NCBI RefSeq assembly: GCF_014644535.1 | Contig: NZ_BMKW01000017.1 | Span: 1 to 56,812, forward strand | Length of the DNA: 56,812 nucleotides | Direction of reading: 5' to 3' | Source of the DNA: Neoroseomonas lacus | Lineage (GTDB): Bacteria; Pseudomonadota; Alphaproteobacteria; Acetobacterales; Acetobacteraceae | Notes under the pieces: generated by a model | The model's database searches: none | Told to the model about the DNA's origin: nothing | What the model saw: the letters and a program-made list of their open reading frames with translations, nothing else | Shown here: piece by piece, positions 27,562-34,844 of the stretch | Position numbering within the stretch: position 1 is the stretch's first letter | How the letters are laid out: each line of letters starts with the position of its first letter | Program-made: the position numbers and the translations under genes

Positions 27562-28200
27562 CTACGGCCGCAGATACCCCAGCAGCACCTCGACCACATG
27601 CTGTTCCCGCGTCTCGAGTGCGGCTTCCGTGCCGAGATCCTGCCCGAAGATCGTCGACAGCGTGTGCCGGTTCGCCACCCAGAAATGCCCCAGGCCGAGC
27701 ATGGTGACGTAGAGTTGCATCGGATCCACGCCGTGGCGGAAGGCGCCGCTTTCCTCGCCGCGCTTCAACACGGTGCGCAGGCTGTCCACCAACGGCGAAT
27801 ACAGCGCCGGGACCTCGGCACTCCGTTGCAGATAGGCAGCGCGATGGATGTTCTCCTGGTTCAGCAGGGCGACGAATTCCGGGTGAGCGGCGGTGTAGCG
27901 CAGGTTGAAGCGCACCAGCCGGGCCATGGCCTCGGGCGGCGCCAGGTGCTCGACCTCCAGCGCGCGTTCTTCGGCGCGCTTGGCGGCATAGGCGCGCTCC
28001 AGCACGGTCAGCCAGAGTTCTTCCTTCGACCCGAAATGCGCATAGAGCATGCGCTTGTTCGCGCCGGAGCGCGCGGCGATCTCGTCCACCCGCGCCCCGG
28101 CCAGCCCGTTCTGCGCGAATTCCGCCAGCGCGGCATCCAGGATGCGCTGGCGCGTCGCCGCCGCGCGTGCCGAGAGCGGACGCGGCGCCCGCCCTTCCAT
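27562..28200 (-). CDS. TetR family transcriptional regulator
   Basis: TetR-type repressor, 212 residues. The N-terminal DNA-binding domain reads TRQRILDAALAEFAQNGLAGARVDEIAARSGANKRMLYAHFGSKEELW, a textbook TetR helix-turn-helix. The C-terminal ligand domain (VDSLRTVLKRGEESGAFRHGVDPMQLYVTMLGLGHFW) resembles the TetR_C group that includes RutR-like regulators. Its ATG overlaps the stop codon of the epimerase gene by one base (TGATG), so it is co-translated with that gene and probably regulates it or the wider operon. Confidence 0.9.
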   Translation of the reverse strand: MEGRAPRPLSARAAATRQRILDAALAEFAQNGLAGARVDEIAARSGANKRMLYAHFGSKEELWLTVLERAYAAKRAEERALEVEHLAPPEAMARLVRFNLRYTAAHPEFVALLNQENIHRAAYLQRSAEVPALYSPLVDSLRTVLKRGEESGAFRHGVDPMQLYVTMLGLGHFWVANRHTLSTIFGQDLGTEAALETREQHVVEVLLGYLRP

Positions 28201-29225
28201 CAGAACCGGCCGTCCCGCACTTCGAATTTGGTGGCCTTGCCGAGCGAACGCCCTCCGCGCGCCAACCAATCCGCCACCCAGTCGAGCATGCGCTCCAGCG
28301 GCACCGTCGGGTAGCCGAAGGTCGCGAAGGCGCGCCCGGCATTGGACAACAGCGCATCCGGCGCCTCATGCCCGTCCAGCAGCGGCGGCTTGCCGAAGCG
28401 CGCGCCGAATTGCTGGGCGACCCAGCGGATCGACACGGTCTCCGGCCCCGTGACGTTCAGGATCGGGCAGGAGGCATCGGCACGGGCGAGCGCGCGCAGT
28501 GTCCAGGCATTGGCGTCGCCCTGCCAAATGACGTTCGCATGGCCCATCGCCATCGGCACCGGCTTGCCATCGAGCACCTTGGTGGCGACGTCGTGCAGCA
28601 CGCCGTAGCGCAGGTCGATCGCGTAGTTCAGCCGGATGCCGAAGCACGACGTGCCGCGCGTTGCCGCCGCGTGCTGGAACACGCGCTCGCGGCCCAGGCA
28701 GGAGGCCGCGTAATCGCCGATCGGCGCCAGCGGCATATCCTCGGTCGCGCCGCCGGAGATCACCGGCACCAGCCGCTGCACATTGCCGGTCGAGAAAAAA
28801 ACGATGCGCGATGACGCGTAGCGTTCCGCCACCATCGACGGCAGCAGCACATTCATCGCCCAGGTCAGCGGTTCGTTGCCGGTGGCGCCGAACTTCATCG
28901 CCGCCATGAACACCACATTCGGCGCATCCGGCAGGGCGGCGAGCGCGGCGCGGTCCATTAGGTCGGCGGCGAGGCATTCGACGCCCCAGGATTCCATCCG
29001 CGCCCGCAGCCCCGGTTCGGACCAGCGCGCCACGGCGATGATGCGGCGCGACGGGTCGGCGCGCTTCGCCTGGCGGCACAGCGTCGGGCCCATCTTGCCG
29101 GCGGCGCCGAGCACCAGCATGTCTCCCGGCACGCTGGCGAGGTCCGCCACCAGCGCCGGGTCGGGGCGGGAGAGCATCTCCTCGAGCGCGGCTTCGTCGG
29201 CGATCGTGGTGGGCAATGGCGGCAC
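28200..29225 (-). CDS. NAD-dependent epimerase/dehydratase family protein
   Basis: Extended short-chain dehydrogenase, 341 residues. The dinucleotide-binding loop is MLVLGAAGKMGPTLCRQ. NVVFMAAMKFGATGNEP and a serine in FFSTGNVQRLVPV follow the usual layout, but the typical YxxxK is unclear (GDYAASCLGRERVF may replace it with a Tyr-x6-Arg arrangement), so activity is uncertain. A sugar nucleotide or small ketone substrate is possible. The start is the GTG at 29225 behind AGGAGG; ATG at 29276 is an alternative. Confidence 0.8.
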   Translation of the reverse strand: MPPLPTTIADEAALEEMLSRPDPALVADLASVPGDMLVLGAAGKMGPTLCRQAKRADPSRRIIAVARWSEPGLRARMESWGVECLAADLMDRAALAALPDAPNVVFMAAMKFGATGNEPLTWAMNVLLPSMVAERYASSRIVFFSTGNVQRLVPVISGGATEDMPLAPIGDYAASCLGRERVFQHAAATRGTSCFGIRLNYAIDLRYGVLHDVATKVLDGKPVPMAMGHANVIWQGDANAWTLRALARADASCPILNVTGPETVSIRWVAQQFGARFGKPPLLDGHEAPDALLSNAGRAFATFGYPTVPLERMLDWVADWLARGGRSLGKATKFEVRDGRF

Positions 29226-29286
29226 GGCGGTTCCTCCTGCCGGCCATCCTTGCCCCCGGCCCGGAGGCCTGTCCATCAGGCGCGCG

Positions 29287-30636
29287 TCACTGCCCGGCTG
29301 GCGCGGCGGCGACCTCGATGGTGCGGGGTAGCAGGATGAAGACCTCGGCATCCTGCCGCATGCGGCCGGCGCGCTCGGCGGCGTCGTTGCCCCAGCCCCA
29401 GAAGAAATCGGTGCGCGCGAAGCCGCGGATCGCCCCGCCGGTATCCTGCGCCACCACCAGCCGGCCGGCGGCGGGGGCATCGCGACGGGCCATCGGGTCG
29501 CGCACTGTGACGAACATCGGCGTGCCGAGCGGGATGAAGCTGCGGTCCACCGCGACGGAGCGCTGCGGCGTCAGCGGCACGCCGAGTGCGCCGATCGGCC
29601 CTTCATCGGGCGTCAGGTTATCCACCCGGCGGAAGAACACATAGGACGGGTTGCCGCGCATCAATTCGGTGGCGTGGTCGCGCCCCGCCGAGGCCAGCCA
29701 GCCGCGGATCGCCTGCATCGACATCTGGTCGCGCGTCAGTTCGCCGCGTTCGATCAGCACCCGGCCGATCGGCACATAGGACCGCCCGTTCTGCCCGGCA
29801 TAGCCGACGCGCAGCAGCTCCCCATTCGGCAAAATGACCCGGCCGGATCCCTGGATGTGCAGGAAGAAGGCATCCGCCGGGTCATCCACCCACACCAGTT
29901 CCAGCCCGCGCCCGGCCAGCGCTCCGGTGTCGATCGCGGCGCGGTCGTAGAAGGGTTGCAGGCGGCCTTCCACCATCATGCCGTAGCGGCGACGCAGCGG
30001 ATTGTCGGCCACCGGCAGTTCGACCAGTTCGGGCGGGCGGGTCAGCAGCGGGGTGCGGAAATCCTCGTTCGGCTCGGTCGAACCGCGCAGGATCGGCTCG
30101 TAGTAGCCGGTCATCACGCCGGTGCCGGCGGCGAAGGGTTCGAAATTGTCTTCGATGAAGGCACGCACGGCGGCATTGCGCGCCACCCGCCAGGCATCCA
30201 TGCGGCGTTGGAAGGCCCGGCCGGGTGTGGCACCCCCCACCAGGCGTGGCGGCCGCGGCAGGCTGCGCTGCAGCGCGCGCAATTCGGGACAGACCGCCTG
30301 CCAGGCCGACGCCGTGCCGGCCCGCAGCGCCGCCTCACCCTGGCCGCCGAGCGAAGCTTCCGGCCGCATCGGCCGCAGGCCGGCGCAGGACGCCATCAGT
30401 GCCGGCAGGATCTCGGCATGGCCATCCGCGTCCCAGCCCGGAAGATTGGTGAAGGCAACGGGGCGAAGGGTGGGTGCCGTCGGTTCTGCCGGCACGCTGG
30501 CCGGCTGTTCGGCGGGGGCGGTGTTGGGGGTGGAATCAGCGCGCTGCGCGCCCGCCGTTCCGCTCGACAGCAGAAGCAGCAAAAGCTGAATCGCCGCGGC
30601 GCTTGTGGCGCGGCGCTTGTGGCGCATTCCAACCAT
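29287..30636 (-). CDS. mltA: Membrane-bound lytic murein transglycosylase A
   Basis: Peptidoglycan lytic transglycosylase of the MltA family, about 449 residues, cutting glycan strands in the periplasm and leaving anhydro-muropeptides. After a signal peptide (MRHKRRATSAAAIQLLLLLLSSGTAGA, probable cut after AGA) come the MltA barrel (TGYYEPILRGS, FFLHIQGSGRVIL, YVPIGRVLIERGE) and the 3D domain VAQDTGGAIRGFARTDFFWG with the catalytic-type aspartates. No lipobox cysteine is seen. The exact start is unsure (30675, 30636 or 30627). It follows the Tim44-like gene, as in many Alphaproteobacteria. Confidence 0.92.
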   Translation of the reverse strand: MVGMRHKRRATSAAAIQLLLLLLSSGTAGAQRADSTPNTAPAEQPASVPAEPTAPTLRPVAFTNLPGWDADGHAEILPALMASCAGLRPMRPEASLGGQGEAALRAGTASAWQAVCPELRALQRSLPRPPRLVGGATPGRAFQRRMDAWRVARNAAVRAFIEDNFEPFAAGTGVMTGYYEPILRGSTEPNEDFRTPLLTRPPELVELPVADNPLRRRYGMMVEGRLQPFYDRAAIDTGALAGRGLELVWVDDPADAFFLHIQGSGRVILPNGELLRVGYAGQNGRSYVPIGRVLIERGELTRDQMSMQAIRGWLASAGRDHATELMRGNPSYVFFRRVDNLTPDEGPIGALGVPLTPQRSVAVDRSFIPLGTPMFVTVRDPMARRDAPAAGRLVVAQDTGGAIRGFARTDFFWGWGNDAAERAGRMRQDAEVFILLPRTIEVAAAPAGQ

Positions 30637-30717
30637 GGGCGGATGTATACTCCTGCCCTGCCGGCGCCGCGACATCTCCGGGGGCTATTGGAGCGTCGCG
30701 GACGCCCCGGTCCTGGG

Positions 30718-31383
30718 CTAGGCGGACCGGGTTCCCACCAGTTTCCAGGTAGGATCGGATGCCCGAGTATCGCGCTGGAAGGTCCAGAGGTCCGTGATTT
30801 CCGTCACAGCCTCGGCGCCGGCGCTGATCGAGCCGTCCTGCGCGGTAATCAGGTTCACCTGATCCGAGACGATGCGCACGGTGATGTCGGCGATGGTGCC
30901 ACGCAGCTCGGCGGCCTCGATCGCCATCTCGTTGATCGCGCGCAATTCGGTGCGCTGCGTCTCCCCGGCGGTTTCCCGCGCGCTGATCGCCTGGTCGAAC
31001 CCCGCGAAGGATTCCTCCGAGAGCAGGTCGCGCAGCGTCTGGCGGTCGCCGGCGGCGAAGGCCTGCACGACCATGCGGAAGGCGCCTTCCGCGCCGTTGA
31101 GGAACACGCCGGGGTCGAAGCTCGGGTCGGCGCCGCGAATGCGCAGCAGCGCCTGTCCGACGGGCGATTGCGGGTCCGGCAGGGACCGGGCGCCGGGCCC
31201 GGGCTGGACGGTTGGCGCCAGTTCCGCCTCCCGTGCCGGCAGGGACCGGGCGACATCGGGTGTCGCCTCGGCTGGCGGGCGTTCGAAGCCGGTGCGCCGA
31301 CCGAGCACGCTGCGCAGGCGCAGCACCAGGAAGGCCGCAACCATTGCGAACAGGATCAGGTCGATCGGCAGGCCGCCACTCAT
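30718..31383 (-). CDS. Tim44/TimA-like domain protein
   Basis: A 221-residue protein with an N-terminal membrane anchor (IDLILFAMVAAFLVLRLRSVLG) and a C-terminal Tim44-like domain: FLNGAEGAFRMVVQAFAAGDRQTLRDLLSEESFAGFDQAI, then the beta strands to DPTWKLVGTR. Tim44 is the matrix motor adaptor of mitochondrial import; the bacterial homologues sit at the inner membrane and their role is poorly known. AGGAG is 7 bases before the ATG at 31383. A Tim44-mltA order is common in Alphaproteobacteria. Confidence 0.9.
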   Translation of the reverse strand: MSGGLPIDLILFAMVAAFLVLRLRSVLGRRTGFERPPAEATPDVARSLPAREAELAPTVQPGPGARSLPDPQSPVGQALLRIRGADPSFDPGVFLNGAEGAFRMVVQAFAAGDRQTLRDLLSEESFAGFDQAISARETAGETQRTELRAINEMAIEAAELRGTIADITVRIVSDQVNLITAQDGSISAGAEAVTEITDLWTFQRDTRASDPTWKLVGTRSA

Positions 31384-31506
31384 GTCACTCTCCTCAGGCT
31401 CATTCACTTAGGGCTGGCAGGTCGCTGCCGCAACATACACGAGTTGCGGTTGCCCGCGGCTTGGCGTGCGGCTACGCCATTTGGTGACCATGCAGGAAAA
31501 CGCCGG

Positions 31507-32064
31507 ATGATCCTCCTCCGCCACGGACAGAGCGAGTTCAACCTCCTCTTTACCCAAACGCGGAAGGATCCCGGCATCGTGGATCCGCTGCTGACGCCAC
31601 TGGGGCATCAACAGGCGGCGAGCGCTGCGGTTGCGCTGGCGGGCGAGGATATTCGCCGCATCGTCGTCTCGCCCTATCGTCGCGCCATCCAGACCGCGCT
31701 GCCGGTGGCGCGGCGGCTGGGCCTGCCGCTGACCATCACCCCGGTGGTACGCGAACGCTATGCCTTCACCTGCGACATCGGCAGCCCGCGCACGGCACTC
31801 GCACTGCATTTCCCCGAGGTGGACTTCACCCATCTCGAGGAAATCTGGTGGCCGCCCCAGGAAGAACCGGCCGATCAGGTAGAAGGCCGCGCCGGGCTGT
31901 TCCGGGCGGAAATGGCCGCGCTGGATGACTGGGCGCATACGCTGGTGGTGTCGCATTGGGGATTCATCCTCGCCTTCACGGGCAAGAGCGTGACGAACGG
32001 GGAGATGCTGCGGGTGGACCCGACGGTCCCCGGCCCCGACGAGGTGATCTGGAAGCATCATTGA
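31507..32064 (+). CDS. Histidine phosphatase family protein
   Basis: Phosphoglycerate-mutase-like phosphatase, 185 residues. The catalytic RHGQSEFN motif is at residues 5-12 and the second catalytic histidine is in VVSHWGFILAFTG. IVVSPYRRAIQTALP carries the conserved arginine. The reading frame is open far upstream through antisense DNA; the ATG at 31507 was chosen because AGGAAAA precedes it and the fold begins MILLRHG. Substrate unknown (small phosphate ester). Single gene. Confidence 0.9.
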   Translation: MILLRHGQSEFNLLFTQTRKDPGIVDPLLTPLGHQQAASAAVALAGEDIRRIVVSPYRRAIQTALPVARRLGLPLTITPVVRERYAFTCDIGSPRTALALHFPEVDFTHLEEIWWPPQEEPADQVEGRAGLFRAEMAALDDWAHTLVVSHWGFILAFTGKSVTNGEMLRVDPTVPGPDEVIWKHH

Positions 32065-32849
32065 TGCCCTGATACGGATCGCCTGCCGTCGTCATAGCCG
32101 CAGCACCACGCTTCGATGTCAGCAGCGCGCCCGCCCGCGCCATGCGCGACGAACACCTCGGACGGCGCAGCCGGGAGGCAGCCACCAGGGGAAGCGGCCC
32201 TTCGCGACCGCCACGCTTTTTCGCAGGAAACGTCACGCAATCGTTACGATTCTGATTGCGCCGCGTGCGCGATCGGGTGCCGATTATGGCTGCCGTCCGC
32301 CGCCGATGGCGGGCTGGGCGGCGCTTGCTGCGCGCTTTGCTCGCCGACGGATTTCCCCATCGACTCCAGCGGCGGGGAAGGCAGTCCATGGCATCGACCT
32401 CGCTCCGGCGATCAGGCCCCAAGGGCGTTCTGCCGGACGCGGCGATCGGGCTGTTGCGGAGGTTCCCGCCGGACTGCCGGACCTGACGGGGTGGACGAGG
32501 CTGCCGGCGCCACAGGCTTCGCGGACAGGCGATGAACAGCATCGGAGCCCACGCGATGGCATACGCATATGCGGCGGAGATCGAGGCGACGGTCCTGGCC
32601 CTGGCGGCAAATCCCGCCGTCACGTCCTGGGTGGTGGCGTGGCTGGCGACGGCGCTGGGCCTCTGGCTTCGCGTCGCACTGCCGCTGGCAGAGGACGACA
32701 TCGAGGTAGCCATGGCCATGGCCGGCTGCGGCATGTGATGCGCGCCGGGCGCGCCTGTCGCCCACGCACCAGCCACAGGGGATGCGACAGCGGAGAACGA
32801 CCCGACCGCCGGGGGATGCCCGGACACCACCGCACAGGAGGACGTGCCA
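32065..32849. other. Long gene-poor stretch
   Basis: About 785 bases with only one weak small reading frame (32532-32738). Open frames on both strands across it are Arg/Pro/Ala-rich and match no family I know. The segment 32100-32280 contains a few AT-richer patches (ACGCTTTTTCGCAGGAAACG and CAATCGTTACGATTCTGATTG) that could be promoter or regulatory DNA. Confidence 0.45.
32532..32738 (+). CDS. Possible small membrane protein
   Basis: A 68-residue frame, MNSIGAHAMAYAYAAEIEA, with one hydrophobic segment (PAVTSWVVAWLATALGLWL) and an acidic C-terminal end (AEDDIEVAMAMAGCGM). It is not recognised. Support is limited to the hydropathy pattern and its placement in an otherwise empty gap; no clear ribosome-binding site is seen. 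It may be spurious. Confidence 0.3.
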   Translation: MNSIGAHAMAYAYAAEIEATVLALAANPAVTSWVVAWLATALGLWLRVALPLAEDDIEVAMAMAGCGM

Positions 32850-33149
32850 ATGACCGTGACGCAGTTCACTCGCTTCAGTGGCGGGACGCGGGACTCGATG
32901 GTCGCCGTCGCGCGCAAAGCCAAGGCGATGCAGGAGAAGGCGGGCGCGGAGATGTTCCGCGTGAGCCGCTTCCATACCGGCCCCTGGGCCGGCCAGTGGC
33001 TGGTGGTGGCGCGCTATCCCGACTGGGCGACCTATGGACGGGCCATGGACACCCTGACGGGCGATCCCGCCTGGCACGCCATCCTGACCGAGGTGACCGG
33101 TTTTGCGAAGCTTGAGGGACGAACCGTGCTGACCGGCGTCGAGCTGTAG
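32850..33149 (+). CDS. Small ABM/EthD-like protein of unknown function
   Basis: A 99-residue protein whose pattern (RFSGGTRDSMVAVARKAKAMQEKAGAEMFRVSRFHTG, GQWLVVARYPDWATYGRAMDTL, DPAWHAILTE) suggests one dimeric alpha/beta-barrel domain, as in antibiotic-biosynthesis monooxygenase-like and DUF6854-type proteins. Catalysis cannot be inferred. AGGAGG lies about 9 bases before the ATG at 32850. It is convergent with htpX, with 10 bases between the stop codons. Confidence 0.75.
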   Translation: MTVTQFTRFSGGTRDSMVAVARKAKAMQEKAGAEMFRVSRFHTGPWAGQWLVVARYPDWATYGRAMDTLTGDPAWHAILTEVTGFAKLEGRTVLTGVEL

Positions 33150-33159
33150 CGCCGCGCCG

Positions 33160-34092
33160 TCACCCCCACGGATTGCGGCGGCCCGTCGACCAGGGGCCGC
33201 CGCCGGTGGTGGCCGGTGTCGCCCAGCCGCCGCCCTGGCCCATCCGTGCCGCCAGCGCCTGCAGCGCCGCGACACGGTTCGCCGTGCTCGGATGCGTCGA
33301 GAACAGATTGTCCATACGCGCCCCAGACAACGGGTTGATGATGAACATATGCGCGGCCGCCGGGTTCGCCTCCGCCCCGTAGTTCTGGATCTGGTGCGCG
33401 TAGCCCTCCAGCCGTTGCAGCCCGGAAGCCAGGGCCAGCGGATTGCCGGTGATCTCCGCCCCGACCCGGTCGGCTTCGTATTCGCGCGACCGGCTGATCG
33501 CCATCTGCACCACCGCCGCCGCCAGCGGGGCGAGGATCAGCATCAGGATCATCCCGATCGGCCCGAACGGGCTGCCATTGCGCTCGCGCTGCGCGCCGCC
33601 GAACAGGAAGCCGATATTCGCCAGCATCGAGATCGCGCCGGCCACCGTCGCCGTCACCGTCATGATCAGCGTGTCGCGGTTCTTGATGTGGGCCAGCTCG
33701 TGCGCGATCACGCCGGCCACTTCCTCCTCGCGCATCAGGTTGAGCAGCCCGGTATTGACCGCGACGGCGGCATTGGCCGGGTTGCGCCCGGTGGCGAAGG
33801 CGTTGGGCTGGTCCTCATGGATCAGGTACAGCGCCGGCATCGGCAGCCCGGCCCGCTGCGCCAGCTGGGCGGTCATCTCGTAGAGACGCGGCGCGTCCTG
33901 GGGGCTGATCGGCTGGGCATTCTGCATGCGCAGCACCACCCGGTCGCTGTTCCACCAGGCAAACAGGTTCATCCCCCCCGCGAAGAGCAAGGCCAGGATC
34001 ATCCCCTGCTGCCCCGCGATGGCGAAGCCGACCGTCCCGAACAGCGCCGTCAGCGCTGCCAGCAGCACCGCGGTCTTCACATATCCACCCAT
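33160..34092 (-). CDS. htpX: Membrane zinc metalloprotease HtpX
   Basis: M48 family protease, 310 residues, acting in quality control of membrane proteins. Two N-terminal membrane segments (VLLAALTALFGTVGFAIAG and MILALLFAGGMNLFAWW) precede the zinc motif HELAH (residues 131-135). A further membrane pair includes VTATVAGAISMLANIGFLFG, and the third zinc ligand is the glutamate in SREYEADRVGAEI. A Gly/Trp-rich C-terminus (MGQGGGWATPATTGGGPW) extends the usual length slightly. It is divergent from the SDHAF4-like gene. Confidence 0.95.
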   Translation of the reverse strand: MGGYVKTAVLLAALTALFGTVGFAIAGQQGMILALLFAGGMNLFAWWNSDRVVLRMQNAQPISPQDAPRLYEMTAQLAQRAGLPMPALYLIHEDQPNAFATGRNPANAAVAVNTGLLNLMREEEVAGVIAHELAHIKNRDTLIMTVTATVAGAISMLANIGFLFGGAQRERNGSPFGPIGMILMLILAPLAAAVVQMAISRSREYEADRVGAEITGNPLALASGLQRLEGYAHQIQNYGAEANPAAAHMFIINPLSGARMDNLFSTHPSTANRVAALQALAARMGQGGGWATPATTGGGPWSTGRRNPWG

Positions 34093-34147
34093 CGCCCCAT
34101 CCTTAACTGCTGCGCCATAGGCCGGGACACATTACATCATCCTGATC

Positions 34148-34318
34148 ATGACCGAGTCGCCCCCTGACCCTGCCGCCCCGCCCACTGCCACGCCGGCCCC
34201 CGACTCCGCGGCGAAGCCCGCGGCGGCCAAGCTGCCGAAGGAGATCGGCGGGCCTGCCGGCCCCGAACCGACCCGTTTCGGCGATTGGGAACGCAAGGGC
34301 CGGGTCAGCGACTTCTGA
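34148..34318 (+). CDS. DUF1674/SDHAF4-like succinate dehydrogenase assembly factor
   Basis: A 56-residue protein. After a Pro/Ala-rich N-terminus (MTESPPDPAAPPTATPAPDS) it has LPKEIGGPAGPEPTRFGDWE and ends ERKGRVSDF, the conserved DUF1674 signature. The eukaryotic homologue SDHAF4/Sdh8 binds flavinated succinate dehydrogenase A during complex II assembly; the bacterial role is likely similar. No sdh genes are in the window. Its stop codon overlaps the next start (TGATG), so it is coupled to the DUF2237 gene. Confidence 0.88.
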   Translation: MTESPPDPAAPPTATPAPDSAAKPAAAKLPKEIGGPAGPEPTRFGDWERKGRVSDF

Positions 34319-34737
34319 TGCCGCTCGACGAAGGCCCCTTGCGCGACCTGCCGCCCCGGCCACAGGCACGCAACGTGCTGGGCGGGAATTTGTTGCCCTG
34401 TTCGGTGGCGCCGCTGACCGGTTTCTTCCGCGACGGCTGCTGCAACACCGGCCCGGCCGATGTCGGGCTGCATGTGGTGTGCGTCGAGGTGACGGCGGGG
34501 TTCCTGGCCTTCAGCCAAGCGGCCGGGAACGACCTGTCGACGCCGATGCCCCAATACGGCTTCGCCGGGTTGCGGCCCGGTGACCGGTGGTGCCTGTGCG
34601 CCGAGCGATGGGAGGAAGCGCGTCGCGCCGGCTTCCCCCCGCCAGTGCTGCTGGAAGCGACGCATGAGGCCGCGCTGCGGGTCTGCCGACGGGAACACCT
34701 GCTGGCCCATGCGCTCGATGACGCCGCACCAGGCTGA
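34318..34737 (+). CDS. DUF2237 family protein
   Basis: A 139-residue member of the DUF2237 family (COG3651). The conserved run is ARNVLGGNLLPCSVAPLTGFFRDGCCNTGPADVGLHVVCVEVTAGFL, followed by LSTPMPQYGFAGLRPGDRWCLCAERWEEA. Several cysteines (PCS, CCNTG, VCVEV, WCLCA) could bind metal or form a redox site, but the function is unknown. It begins inside the stop codon of the SDHAF4-like gene. Confidence 0.88.
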   Translation: MPLDEGPLRDLPPRPQARNVLGGNLLPCSVAPLTGFFRDGCCNTGPADVGLHVVCVEVTAGFLAFSQAAGNDLSTPMPQYGFAGLRPGDRWCLCAERWEEARRAGFPPPVLLEATHEAALRVCRREHLLAHALDDAAPG

Positions 34738-34844
34738 ATGGCGGAGCTGGCCGCCATCATCGGGCGGCATCCGGTGCGCCGCGCTGGCTGAAGGTCGCCC
34801 GGTGTCCTGATGGGGCGGGCGCCGTCAACCCGCCGGTATCTGCC

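Noticed and set aside
31976..32923. A 315-residue minus-strand frame in the gap before htpX
   Set aside because: Its composition is Arg/Ser/Pro/Ala-rich and it overlaps real genes at both ends; nothing recognisable is encoded.
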